Source of the DNA: Serratia sp. UGAL515B_01
GTDB lineage: Bacteria; Pseudomonadota; Gammaproteobacteria; Enterobacterales; Enterobacteriaceae
DNA: 64,000 nt
NCBI RefSeq assembly: GCF_033095805.1
Contig: NZ_CP109901.1
Location: 3,717,766 to 3,781,765 of the forward strand
Reading direction: 5' to 3'
How positions within the stretch are numbered: position 1 is the first letter of the stretch; each line of letters opens with the position of its first letter. Both the position numbers and the translations under genes were made by a program. The notes below the pieces were generated by a model. The model saw only the letters and a list, made by a program, of their open reading frames with translations, had not been told where the DNA came from and did no database searches. Shown piece after piece: positions 29,165-38,255 of the stretch.

Positions 29165-30169
29165 TTAGATTAATGACTGGGTTTCCGAGAACCCAAAACG
29201 GATATTCAGGCACTGAACCGCCTGAGCAGCCGCCCCTTTCAATAGATTGTCTTCAGCAGCCACCGCAATCAGGTGTTCGCCTTGCACGGCAAAACCGATA
29301 TCACAGAATGGTAGGCCCACCACCGATTTCAGTGCTGGAATACCTTTTTCATATAGCCGTACCAGCGGCTTGTCGTCATAAGCCGCACGATACGCCGCAG
29401 CCACATCCTGCTCGGTAACACCGGTTTGCAGACGGCAGGTGATGGTTTCCAAAATACCACGCGAAAAATTACCCAGATGAGGGGTAAAAATGACCGGTAC
29501 GCCGAGATGGGCAGCAATTTCCGGTTGATGACGGTGGTTGAAAAGGCCGTAAGGCTGAAGGCTGACCTCACAAAAGCTGGTGGTAATACTCGCTTTACGC
29601 CCGGCACCACTCACACCGCTGACGGCATTGATGACTGGCCATTGATTCAGATCCAACAGCTGCTTATCGAGTAGGGGTTTCAACGCCAGTTGTGCCGCCG
29701 TTGGGTAACAGCCCGGCACAGCAATCAGTTGAGCCTGGCGGATCCTTTCACTCTGCCATTCCGCCAAGCCATATGCCGCTTTTGCCAACCAATCCGCATG
29801 CTGGTGTTTAAAGCCATAATATTGGCTATAAAAATCAATATCCTGAACGCGGAAAGCACCTGAAAGATCGAACACCACACAGCCGGCCGCCAAAAAAGCA
29901 GGGGCGATGTCATGGCTGACTTCATGTGCGGTCGCAAGGAATACAACATCGATGCCTTTAGCCGCTTCAGCAACGTCAACCAGTGGTTGCAAAGGCAGAT
30001 CGACGACACCTTTTAATTGAGGATGCAGGTCAGAAAGTAATTTTCCTGCATCTGTGCTTTGCGCTGAAACCGCTAAAGCGGTTATGTTCATATGTGGGTG
30101 GCGATTCAGGTAAGCCGTAAGCTCTGCTCCAGCATAACCGCTGGCACCAACAATCAGCGTATTCAACAT
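29165..30169 (-). CDS. argC: N-acetyl-gamma-glutamyl-phosphate reductase
   Basis: ArgC reduces N-acetylglutamyl phosphate with NADPH. The start at 30169 (MLNTLIVGASGYAG) has an AAGGTGA ribosome site and gives 334 residues, the same as E. coli. The nucleotide motif GASGYAG is at residues 8-14 and the catalytic cysteine is C154 in PGCYPTAA. It is first in the argCBGH operon, divergent from argE. Confidence 0.98.
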   Translation of the reverse strand: MLNTLIVGASGYAGAELTAYLNRHPHMNITALAVSAQSTDAGKLLSDLHPQLKGVVDLPLQPLVDVAEAAKGIDVVFLATAHEVSHDIAPAFLAAGCVVFDLSGAFRVQDIDFYSQYYGFKHQHADWLAKAAYGLAEWQSERIRQAQLIAVPGCYPTAAQLALKPLLDKQLLDLNQWPVINAVSGVSGAGRKASITTSFCEVSLQPYGLFNHRHQPEIAAHLGVPVIFTPHLGNFSRGILETITCRLQTGVTEQDVAAAYRAAYDDKPLVRLYEKGIPALKSVVGLPFCDIGFAVQGEHLIAVAAEDNLLKGAAAQAVQCLNIRFGFSETQSLI

Positions 30170-30315
30170 GTGGCTTTTCACCTTCTTGGCTAGCAATCAG
30201 AGTCTCTGGCGACCCAGGTAATGGGGCTTGGTCGCGTTGTTGCGCGGTTCACCCACGTGGTAGAGCGTTGATGTTTTTCGACACACATGGGCATATTTCC
30301 CTTACGCTCTTGTTT

Positions 30316-30352
30316 ACTGTATTTTTATTCAAAATAAATGCATGAATATTGA
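30316..30352. promoter_or_regulatory. ArgR operator (ARG boxes) of argCBGH/argE
   Basis: Two adjacent imperfect palindromes fit the ArgR consensus (TGAATAATTATTCA type): TGTATTTTTATTCA at 30318-30331 and AATAAATGCATGAATATT at 30334-30351. Their spacing of about 3 bases is usual for paired ARG boxes. They lie between the divergent argC and argE, and should let the arginine-bound ArgR hexamer repress both. Confidence 0.7.
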
Positions 30353-30379
30353 TACTATCCTAACCAAAGGCTGTCAACA

Positions 30380-31531
30380 GTGAAGATGAAATTACCTCCA
30401 TTTATTGAGTTGTACCGGGCATTGATCGAGACAAAATCGATCAGTGCCACCGATGGTGCCCTCGATCAGAGTAATGAAGCATTAATCAACTTGCTGGCTG
30501 GCTGGTTCCACGATTTGGGGTTTCGCGTCGACGTCCAACCCGTGCCAGGCACCCGCAATAAATTCAACCTGCTGGCAAGCATCGGTGAAGGCAGCGGTGG
30601 CCTGTTGCTGGCAGGCCATACCGATACGGTACCCTACGATGAAGGCCGCTGGACACGAGATCCCTTTACCCTGACTGAGCACGACAACAAGCTATATGGA
30701 TTGGGTACCGCTGACATGAAAGGCTTCTTTGCCTTTATCCTGGACGTAGTACGCGATATCGATGCCAGCAAACTGACCAAGCCACTGTATATTTTGGCAA
30801 CAGCAGATGAAGAAACGACGATGGCTGGCGCACGTTACTTCGCAGCGTCTAACAAAGTTCGCCCGGATTTTGCCATTATTGGTGAACCCACTTCCTTGAA
30901 GCCGGTACGCGCACACAAAGGGCATATCTCCAATGCAATCCGTATCGTCGGCAAATCAGGGCATTCGAGCGATCCGGCCCGTGGAGTCAACGCGATCGAC
31001 CTGATGCATGAATCCATCGGTCATCTGATGGAATTGCGTAAGACGCTACAAGAGCGCTACAACAACCCGGCGTTCGCTGTCCCCTATCCAACCATGAACT
31101 TCGGCCATATCAGCGGCGGTGATGCCGCTAACCGCATCTGCGCCTGCTGTGAGTTGCATATGGATATCCGCCCACTGCCAGGCATGACGCTGGATAACAT
31201 CAACGAACTGTTACATGAAGCACTGGCACCTGTTAGCCAGCGTTGGCCGGGACGTTTGTCGATCGATGAACTGCATCCGCCAATCCCTGGTTACGAATGC
31301 CCAACCGATCATCATATGGTGGCCGTGATCGAAAAACTGCTGGGTTCACGCACCGAGGTTGTTAACTACTGCACTGAAGCACCATTTATCCAAGAAGTCT
31401 GTCCGACGCTGGTTCTAGGCCCGGGCTCGATCAACCAAGCGCATCAACCCGATGAGTATCTCGATACCGCGTTTATTGAGCCGACGCGCAAGCTATTGGG
31501 GCAGCTGGTCGACCATTTTTGCCAGCAATAA
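30380..31531 (+). CDS. argE: Acetylornithine deacetylase
   Basis: ArgE is a metal-dependent M20-family deacylase that releases ornithine from N-acetylornithine. The 383 residues match the E. coli protein, which also begins M-K-x-KLPPFIE; translation starts at GTG 30380. Metal ligands and catalytic residues are in place: H80 and D82 in GHTDTVP, D112 in GTADMKG, and E144/E145 in ADEET. Divergent from argCBGH and sharing its operator. Confidence 0.97.
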   Translation: MKMKLPPFIELYRALIETKSISATDGALDQSNEALINLLAGWFHDLGFRVDVQPVPGTRNKFNLLASIGEGSGGLLLAGHTDTVPYDEGRWTRDPFTLTEHDNKLYGLGTADMKGFFAFILDVVRDIDASKLTKPLYILATADEETTMAGARYFAASNKVRPDFAIIGEPTSLKPVRAHKGHISNAIRIVGKSGHSSDPARGVNAIDLMHESIGHLMELRKTLQERYNNPAFAVPYPTMNFGHISGGDAANRICACCELHMDIRPLPGMTLDNINELLHEALAPVSQRWPGRLSIDELHPPIPGYECPTDHHMVAVIEKLLGSRTEVVNYCTEAPFIQEVCPTLVLGPGSINQAHQPDEYLDTAFIEPTRKLLGQLVDHFCQQ

Positions 31532-31852
31532 ATCCTGAGTACAGGTAGGGGGATGGCTTATCGTTTCTCTACCTCCTAACAAGTAGGCAATGAGGCTAAT
31601 AAGCCAGACTGATAATCAACGTTCCGTAATTAAATTTCAGAAAATTCGCTGAATTTGATGTTTTTTTGCTAAAAATAGTGTCAATTGATAATTGGACAGG
31701 AACGTGGCTGGAAAAACAGTCGGTCTTTGCCAGACACGTGAAATTTACTTACAAGATGAGAAATCATGTACTCACGGCTTTCAGGTGGTGGTGAGCAGCA
31801 GCACCACCACCCGGGAGATAGTGAGTATACAGAGAACTGGGCCAGGGGTTAT
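31532..31852 (+). other. argE-ppc spacer with probable ppc promoter
   Basis: No gene is seen in these 321 bases. A promoter-like pair TTGCCA (31727-31732) and TACAAG (31750-31755), 17 bases apart, lies about 100 bases before the ppc start. An AT-rich tract (31625-31695) precedes it. No clear argE terminator was found. Confidence 0.35.
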
Positions 31853-34489
31853 ATGAACGAACAATATTCGGCAATGCGAAGTAATGTCAGTATGCTCGGC
31901 AAATTGCTCGGCGATACCATCAAAGAAGCGCTAGGCGAGCATATTCTCGATCGCGTTGAAACCATCCGTAAGCTTTCCAAATCTTCACGTGCCGGTAATG
32001 AAGCGCATCGACAGGAGTTGCTATCAACATTGCAAAACCTGTCTAACGATGAACTGCTACCCGTTGCCCGCGCCTTCAGCCAGTTCCTGAACCTGACCAA
32101 CGTTGCCGAGCAATATCACAGCATTTCACCTCATGGTGAGGCTGCCAGTAATCCAGAAGCACTGGCCCAACTGTTTGTACGGCTTAAAGACAAACAGCTG
32201 AGTAACAAAGAGCTGCAAAAGGCAGTGAATGACCTTTCTATCGAGCTGGTACTCACGGCACACCCAACAGAAATTACCCGCCGTACCCTGATTCATAAAC
32301 TGGTTGAGGTTAACACCTGCCTCAGCCAGCTAGACCACAACGATCTGGCTGACTACGAACGTAATAAAATCATGCGTCGTTTGCGTCAATTGGTTGCGCA
32401 ATCCTGGCATACCGACGAGATCCGTAAAAATCGCCCATCGCCTATCGACGAGGCCAAGTGGGGCTTTGCGGTGGTGGAAAATAGCCTGTGGGAAGGGGTG
32501 CCTGCCTTCCTGCGTGAGTTTAGCGAGCAATTAGAAAATTCCATCGATTACCTCCTGCCGGTAGAAGCGGTACCCATTCGCTTTACCTCCTGGATGGGGG
32601 GCGATCGCGACGGTAACCCGAACGTAACGGCAGAAGTCACCCGTCATGTCTTGTTACTGAGCCGCTGGAAGGCCTGCGATCTGTTCACCCGCGACATTCA
32701 GGTATTGGTGTCCGAGCTATCGATGACCGAATGCACCCCTGAACTGCGTGAGCTGGCGGGTGGTGATGAGGTTCAGGAACCTTACCGCGAACTGATGAAG
32801 CGCCTGCGCAGCCAACTAATGAACTCTCAAGCTTATCTTGAAGGCCAGCTGAAAGGCGAGCGTGTGCTGCGCCCACACGACCTGTTGGAAAACAACGAAC
32901 AGCTATGGGAACCGCTGTACGCCTGCTATCAATCATTAGCGGCCTGTGGCATGAGTATCATTGCCAACGGGCAATTGCTGGATACCCTGCGCCGCGTTCG
33001 CTGCTTTGGCGTACCGCTGGTTCGCATTGATGTGCGCCAGGAAAGCACCCGTCATACTGAAGCTATTGCTGAACTGACTCGTTATCTGGGATTGGGTGAT
33101 TACGAAAGCTGGTCGGAAGCCGACAAACAGGCCTTCCTGATCCGCGAACTGAATTCCAAACGTCCGTTGGTGCCGTTGAAGTGGGAACCAAGCCCTGAAA
33201 CTCAAGAAGTGCTGGAAACTTGTCAGGTTATCGCCGAAGCACCGCAAGGCTCAATCGCTGCTTACGTGATTTCTATGGCACGCACACCGTCTGATGTACT
33301 GGCCGTACACCTGTTGCTGAAAGAGGCGGGTTGCCCATTCGCGCTGCCGGTCGCCCCACTGTTCGAAACACTCGACGATCTGAATAACGCCGATGATGTC
33401 ATGACGCAACTGCTGAGCATCGACTGGTATCGCGGCTTTATTCAAGGCAAGCAGATGGTGATGATCGGCTATTCAGATTCGGCAAAAGACGCTGGTGTGA
33501 TGGCCGCCTCATGGGCGCAATACCGTGCACAGGATGCCTTGATCAAAACCTGTGAGAAAGCCGGTGTCGCACTGACCCTGTTCCATGGCCGTGGCGGTTC
33601 GATTGGCCGGGGTGGCGCACCTGCGCACGCGGCACTGCTGTCGCAACCACCGGGTAGTCTGAAAGGAGGCTTGCGCGTAACCGAGCAAGGCGAAATGATC
33701 CGCTTCAAGTTCGGTCTACCAGAAGTCACTATCAGTAGCCTAGCGCTCTATACCGGAGCCGTTCTGGAAGCTAACCTGTTGCCGCCGCCAGAACCAAAGA
33801 AAGAGTGGCGTTCGCTGATGGATGAGCTGTCGGAAACTTCATGCAAAATGTACCGCGCCTATGTGCGGGAAAATCCGGACTTCGTTCATTACTTCCGCGC
33901 TGCTACGCCAGAGCAGGAACTGGGGAAATTGCCGTTAGGTTCACGCCCAGCCAAACGTCGCCCCAATGGCGGAGTAGAAAGCCTGCGCGCCATCCCGTGG
34001 ATCTTTGCTTGGACACAGAACCGTCTGATGCTGCCTGCATGGTTGGGTGCCGGTGCGGGTCTGCAGGAAGCCGTTAAGGCCGGTAAGCAGGAACAGTTGG
34101 AAGCTATGTGTCACGATTGGCCATTCTTCTCCACCCGTATCGCCATGCTGGAAATGGTGTTCGCCAAGACCGATCTGTGGTTGGCCGAATACTACGATCA
34201 GCGTCTGGTGGATGAGTCCCTCTGGCCGCTGGGCAAACAGCTGCGCGAACAGTTGGAAAGTGATATCAAAGTTATTCTGACCATCGCCAACGACGACAAC
34301 TTGATGGCTGATTTGCCTTGGATTGCTGAGTCGATTGCATTACGCAACGTTTACACCGATCCGCTCAACGTCTTACAGGCCGAACTGTTGCACCGTTCAC
34401 GCCAGCAAGAACAACCGGATGCGCGGGTCGAACAAGCGCTGATGGTCACCATTGCTGGTGTCGCTGCCGGAATGCGCAATACCGGCTAG
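31853..34489 (+). CDS. ppc: Phosphoenolpyruvate carboxylase
   Basis: Ppc carboxylates phosphoenolpyruvate to oxaloacetate to refill the TCA cycle. From ATG 31853 (MNEQYSAMRS), with an AGGGG site upstream, the protein has 878 residues against 883 in E. coli; a 29-codon upstream extension does not fit the family. The catalytic histidine is H137 in VLTAHPTEITRRT. The second active-site blocks GYSDSAKDAGVMAASW and FHGRGGSIGRGGAP, and the C-terminal MRNTG, are intact. Confidence 0.98.
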   Translation: MNEQYSAMRSNVSMLGKLLGDTIKEALGEHILDRVETIRKLSKSSRAGNEAHRQELLSTLQNLSNDELLPVARAFSQFLNLTNVAEQYHSISPHGEAASNPEALAQLFVRLKDKQLSNKELQKAVNDLSIELVLTAHPTEITRRTLIHKLVEVNTCLSQLDHNDLADYERNKIMRRLRQLVAQSWHTDEIRKNRPSPIDEAKWGFAVVENSLWEGVPAFLREFSEQLENSIDYLLPVEAVPIRFTSWMGGDRDGNPNVTAEVTRHVLLLSRWKACDLFTRDIQVLVSELSMTECTPELRELAGGDEVQEPYRELMKRLRSQLMNSQAYLEGQLKGERVLRPHDLLENNEQLWEPLYACYQSLAACGMSIIANGQLLDTLRRVRCFGVPLVRIDVRQESTRHTEAIAELTRYLGLGDYESWSEADKQAFLIRELNSKRPLVPLKWEPSPETQEVLETCQVIAEAPQGSIAAYVISMARTPSDVLAVHLLLKEAGCPFALPVAPLFETLDDLNNADDVMTQLLSIDWYRGFIQGKQMVMIGYSDSAKDAGVMAASWAQYRAQDALIKTCEKAGVALTLFHGRGGSIGRGGAPAHAALLSQPPGSLKGGLRVTEQGEMIRFKFGLPEVTISSLALYTGAVLEANLLPPPEPKKEWRSLMDELSETSCKMYRAYVRENPDFVHYFRAATPEQELGKLPLGSRPAKRRPNGGVESLRAIPWIFAWTQNRLMLPAWLGAGAGLQEAVKAGKQEQLEAMCHDWPFFSTRIAMLEMVFAKTDLWLAEYYDQRLVDESLWPLGKQLREQLESDIKVILTIANDDNLMADLPWIAESIALRNVYTDPLNVLQAELLHRSRQQEQPDARVEQALMVTIAGVAAGMRNTG

Positions 34490-34505
34490 AACGGTAAACC
34501 GTTCT

Positions 34506-34532
34506 GAACCCCCAGCCTAGCTGGGGGTTTTC
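34506..34532 (+). terminator. ppc terminator
   Basis: ACCCCCAGC-CTA-GCTGGGGGT is followed by TTTCT, 18 bases after the ppc stop. Confidence 0.88.
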
Positions 34533-34542
34533 TGCATACAAT

Positions 34543-34574
34543 AAAAAAGCGCCGTGATAACACAGCGCTTTTCT
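34543..34574 (-). terminator. metF terminator
   Basis: On the minus strand AAAGCGCTGTG-TTAT-CACGGCGCTT is followed by TTTTTATT. It closes metF, which converges on ppc. Confidence 0.8.
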
Positions 34575-34588
34575 GGATGATTAACGAG

Positions 34589-35482
34589 TTATGCCGCCAC
34601 TGGGCGTACACCCAAAGTATGGCAGATAGCGTAACTCATTTCCGCACGGTTCAACGTATAAAAGTGGAAATCCTTAACACCTTCGCGGCTCAAGATCTTC
34701 ACCATGTCCATGGCGATGTTAGCACCAACCATCTTGCGGGTTTCCGGATCTTCATCCAAACCTGCAAACATGCTGCTCATCCAGTTTGGTACACGCACGT
34801 TGGTCATAGCCGCAAAACGCTGTAACTGCTTGAAATTGGACACGGGTAGAATACCTGGCACGATTTCCACATCAATACCCGTGGCTACGCAACGGTCACG
34901 AAAACGCAAATAACTTTCTACGTCGAAGAAAAACTGAGTGATAGCTCGGTTAGCTCCGGCATCAATTTTACGCTTCAGGTTGATCAAATCTGCCTGTGCA
35001 CTTTTCGCTTCTGGATGCACTTCCGGGTAAGCTGCCACAGAAATATCAAAATCACCGACATCTTTCAGCAACGCAACCAGATCGGTAGCGTACATGTCGG
35101 GCTTACCTCCACCCGGTGGCAGATCGCCACGTAAAGCAACAATATGGCGGATACCGTTGTTCCAGTAGTCAGCGGCAATATCACGCAGTTGTGCCGTGCT
35201 GGCGTCAATACAGGTCAGATGCGGTGCTGCATCTAGGCCGGTCCGGTCCTTAATTCCTTTGATAATGCTATGAGTGCGATCGCGCTCACCTGAATTTGCA
35301 CCATAAGTGACGGAAACAAACTTAGGCTTGAGGTTGCTCAGCCGGTCAATTGACTGCCACAGGGTATCTTCCATCTCGCTGGTACGCGGCGGGAAAAACT
35401 CGAACGACACATTAATCTGGCCACTTATCTCTGCCAAACTCTGATTCAGCGCTTCCCGCTGGTTTGCGTGATAAAAACTCAT
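34589..35482 (-). CDS. metF: 5,10-methylenetetrahydrofolate reductase
   Basis: MetF uses FAD and NADH to make 5-methyltetrahydrofolate, the methyl donor for methionine synthesis. The 297 residues match the E. coli enzyme, with the catalytic glutamate E28 in FEFFPPR, then VTYGANSGERDRT and NRAITQFFFDVE. It is controlled by MetJ through the operator at 35655-35686. An ERIC element lies in between, so the mRNA leader is unusually long. Confidence 0.98.
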   Translation of the reverse strand: MSFYHANQREALNQSLAEISGQINVSFEFFPPRTSEMEDTLWQSIDRLSNLKPKFVSVTYGANSGERDRTHSIIKGIKDRTGLDAAPHLTCIDASTAQLRDIAADYWNNGIRHIVALRGDLPPGGGKPDMYATDLVALLKDVGDFDISVAAYPEVHPEAKSAQADLINLKRKIDAGANRAITQFFFDVESYLRFRDRCVATGIDVEIVPGILPVSNFKQLQRFAAMTNVRVPNWMSSMFAGLDEDPETRKMVGANIAMDMVKILSREGVKDFHFYTLNRAEMSYAICHTLGVRPVAA

Positions 35483-35520
35483 ACCCTGTCCGTTCCTTAT
35501 CGATCACTGTTCTACTTTAT

Positions 35521-35655
35521 TTCACTCGCCATACTTCAAGTTGCATGAGCGTTGGCTGCATCCGGCTAGATTTGTCGCACCAGTCACACAGTGGGCTAGC
35601 TCCTAGCGACTCTCGGACTTTCCGCCTGCATACAACTCGAATCACTTAGAGAATA
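35521..35655. repeat. Diverged ERIC element in the metF leader
   Basis: The plus strand reads ATACTTCAAGTTGCATGAGC, GTTGGCTGCA, then a damaged core (CACCAGTCAC...TAGCTCCTAG) and finally CGCCTGCATACAACTCGAAT, the same order of blocks as an ERIC in reverse. The ends are worn (CACTCGCC and AGAGAATA in place of CCCGTC and AGGGTATA). It lies between the metF start codon and the MetJ operator. Confidence 0.75.
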
Positions 35656-35686
35656 AGCGTCTATACGTTTAGACGTCTAGATAGAA
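35655..35686 (-). promoter_or_regulatory. MetJ operator of metF (four met boxes)
   Basis: Four tandem 8-base units, AAGCGTCT, ATACGTTT, AGACGTCT and AGATAGAA, follow each other without gaps. The third is the perfect MetJ consensus AGACGTCT. MetJ with S-adenosylmethionine should bind cooperatively and repress metF. Confidence 0.88.
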
Positions 35687-35782
35687 AATGCCGTATATAA
35701 CTTGAAGAGTCAACAGGAAAGTGAAGGGAATACCATGAGTAATCCTCAAACAGCATGAGAGAATTTCATGATCGCAGACAGT

Positions 35783-35811
35783 AAAAGGGCGCAGGCATAA
35801 ACTGCGCCCTT
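35783..35811 (-). terminator. metBL terminator
   Basis: On the minus strand AGGGCGCAG...CTGCGCCCT forms a 9-bp stem followed by TTTTAC, just after the metL stop. Confidence 0.8.
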
Positions 35812-35817
35812 CAGGAA

Positions 35818-38253
35818 TCAAAGTAACTGTGCCAAACGGTTAAGATCCGACTGGATCGCACCAGCAGTAACATCACGTCCAGCACCCGGCCCACGGATCA
35901 CCAAAGGGTTGTCACGATACCAACGGCTTTCAATGGCAAACACGTTGTCGCCGGGCAGTAACGAGGCCAAGGGATGTTCAGGCCGTACAGCCTCAACCCC
36001 CACCCGAGCTTTACCATTAACATCCAAACGTGCCACATGGCGGAGTACCAAGCCCATTTCATTCGCGGCTTCAAAACGCTGCAGCATTTGCTGATTGAGC
36101 GTATCACCGTTCTCGAAGAACTGATCGATAGAACCATTTTCTGTGCCTGCAGGGACCAATGATTCAACGCGCACCTGATTAGGTTCAATGTCGTAACCTG
36201 CATCACGCGCCAGTATCACCAGTTTGCGCATTACGTCTTGCCCGGACAGATCAACACGCGGGTCTGGTTCCGTCAGCCCTTGCTGCCAAGCCTGATCAAC
36301 CAACTCAGTAAATGGCACGGTGCCATCAAACTGCAGGAACAACCATGAAAGCGTGCCAGAAAAAATACCGCTGATCGCCAAGATGCTATCACCACTGTCG
36401 CGCAGATCGCGTACAGCGTGGTTTACCGGCAAACCGGCACCTACCGTGGCGTTATACAGCCAGTGGCGGCCCGTTTTGGCAAACGCATCGCGGATCTGAC
36501 GGTAATTATCGCTGCCCGATGCCCCCGCAAGCTTATTGGCACTAATCACGTGGAAACCATAGCTGGCAAAGTCGAGATACTGTTCAGCCAGAGCCTCACT
36601 GGCAGTAACATCAAGCACCACCAGATCGTCAAACGGATGAGCACGCATCCACAGGAACAGCGACTCTTCATCAAGCTCCTTGGACTCCTCTTCGAAGAAG
36701 GCCAATGCACGGCTAGCGTCTAGACCCTCGTAAGCCAGTAAACTACGGCGGCTGTCCACTACCCCTGCCAAGCTAAACTCAAAGCCGCTACGCGCCGAGA
36801 GATTTTTCTGTTCACGCGCAAATAGTTCCAGCCAACGAGAACCAATATTCCCTTTACCAAACAACACCAAACCAATACGTTTTTCTGCATGGAACAGTGC
36901 CTGATGCAAGCCCTGAATCAACAAGCTGGTTGACCCCTGACGCAACACCGCTACCAAACTGATGCCATCTTCTGCCTGCCAGATGAACTCGACGGGCTGA
37001 TCCTTCAATTGCTGGTAGAAACGATGGCTATGTAACGGGTTCTTACACACACCAGCCCCAACCAAGGCTACCAACGACAACCCTTGACGGAGTTGCAATT
37101 CACCAGGGAGCAATGCCTCCTGCAAGATGCGCAAAACGCTACCCACGATTTCAGCGGTATAACACAGCTGGATAAGATTACGGTCAGAATGAACGCCGAC
37201 AGCCAAAGGTTTGATCTGTGCACGCTTCAGAACCAGCTCTAGTTCTTTCTGCGCTAATTGGAAATCATGCCGTGGAGCCACACTGAGTTCGATCAGGCAA
37301 ACATCATCATGGCTGGTCACAATTTTGGCCCCTGTACCGGAAGCCAACACACGCTCGATACGCGTAGAACCCTGTTCAGGCTGGTAGCTGCAACGCAACT
37401 GCAGATCGATATCGCTACCAGACACAGGCTGCAAGGTACGGGTATGTAGAACCGGTGCTGCAAGACGTGCCAGTTCGCTGGCTTCGTCCAGGCGCAGCAG
37501 AGGTAGCAGACAGGCATCTTTCACTTTGCGCGGATCGGCGCTGTAGACACCCGCAACATCACTCCAGATCGTCACGCGTTCTACACCAATCAACGCACCA
37601 ATCTGGGTTGCAGAATAGTCACTGCCGTTACGCCCCAACAGCACGCTTTCACCCTTGTCATTGCGCGCAATAAACCCCGTCACCACCAAGCGTTTGCCTG
37701 GGTGTTGCACCAGCAGCTGTTGCAATAACGGGTAAGAGCGGCCTGCGTCTACCTGCGGCTGTGCCGCTCGTTCAGCGCGGAGAAAGTCACGTGCATCCAG
37801 CCATTCTGCCTGCATATCCATCTTATTGAGGACTGCGGCCATAAGGCGTGCTGACCAGATTTCACCATGCCCCACCACTTCGGCGTAGAGCGCATCATCC
37901 ACGTTACCGTCCAGCAGGACCGCTAAGCGTTCAAGATCGCGGACAAATTCGGCAATTAACGGTTCTGCCATTTCTAGTGGTAACAGGCCACCGATCAGTT
38001 CGCTATGATAACGGCGCAGCGCCTGCTGCACCTGATAGGCGGAAAGGCGATCGCTCTGGCTGAATTTGAGCCAGTTGATCAATTGGTTAGTGGTACTGCC
38101 AGCCGCAGAGACGACCACGATGTCACCTGATTGGCTGTATTCGGCTATGATACCGGCAACCCGCAGATAACACTTAACATCTGCCAGACTGCTGCCACCA
38201 AATTTGTGCAGTTGACGACCCGTCACCGGCCCTGCTAGCGCAATTGCATTCAT
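35818..38253 (-). CDS. metL: Bifunctional aspartokinase II / homoserine dehydrogenase II
   Basis: MetL carries out the first and third steps of the aspartate pathway for methionine. The 811 residues contain an N-terminal aspartokinase domain with KFGGSSLADV (17-26) and NGSDYSAT near residue 210, a middle ACT-like linker, and a C-terminal homoserine dehydrogenase domain starting near the NAD motif LFGKGNIGSRW (about 465) and including SANKLAGASG. The ATG lies 2 bases after the metB stop, with a CGAGG site, so the pair is translationally coupled. Confidence 0.97.
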   Translation of the reverse strand: MNAIALAGPVTGRQLHKFGGSSLADVKCYLRVAGIIAEYSQSGDIVVVSAAGSTTNQLINWLKFSQSDRLSAYQVQQALRRYHSELIGGLLPLEMAEPLIAEFVRDLERLAVLLDGNVDDALYAEVVGHGEIWSARLMAAVLNKMDMQAEWLDARDFLRAERAAQPQVDAGRSYPLLQQLLVQHPGKRLVVTGFIARNDKGESVLLGRNGSDYSATQIGALIGVERVTIWSDVAGVYSADPRKVKDACLLPLLRLDEASELARLAAPVLHTRTLQPVSGSDIDLQLRCSYQPEQGSTRIERVLASGTGAKIVTSHDDVCLIELSVAPRHDFQLAQKELELVLKRAQIKPLAVGVHSDRNLIQLCYTAEIVGSVLRILQEALLPGELQLRQGLSLVALVGAGVCKNPLHSHRFYQQLKDQPVEFIWQAEDGISLVAVLRQGSTSLLIQGLHQALFHAEKRIGLVLFGKGNIGSRWLELFAREQKNLSARSGFEFSLAGVVDSRRSLLAYEGLDASRALAFFEEESKELDEESLFLWMRAHPFDDLVVLDVTASEALAEQYLDFASYGFHVISANKLAGASGSDNYRQIRDAFAKTGRHWLYNATVGAGLPVNHAVRDLRDSGDSILAISGIFSGTLSWLFLQFDGTVPFTELVDQAWQQGLTEPDPRVDLSGQDVMRKLVILARDAGYDIEPNQVRVESLVPAGTENGSIDQFFENGDTLNQQMLQRFEAANEMGLVLRHVARLDVNGKARVGVEAVRPEHPLASLLPGDNVFAIESRWYRDNPLVIRGPGAGRDVTAGAIQSDLNRLAQLL

Positions 38254-38255
38254 GC

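Noticed and set aside
30170..30315. Leader peptide or small RNA between argC and argE
   Set aside because: No start with ribosome site and no terminator; the region is explained by promoters and ARG boxes.
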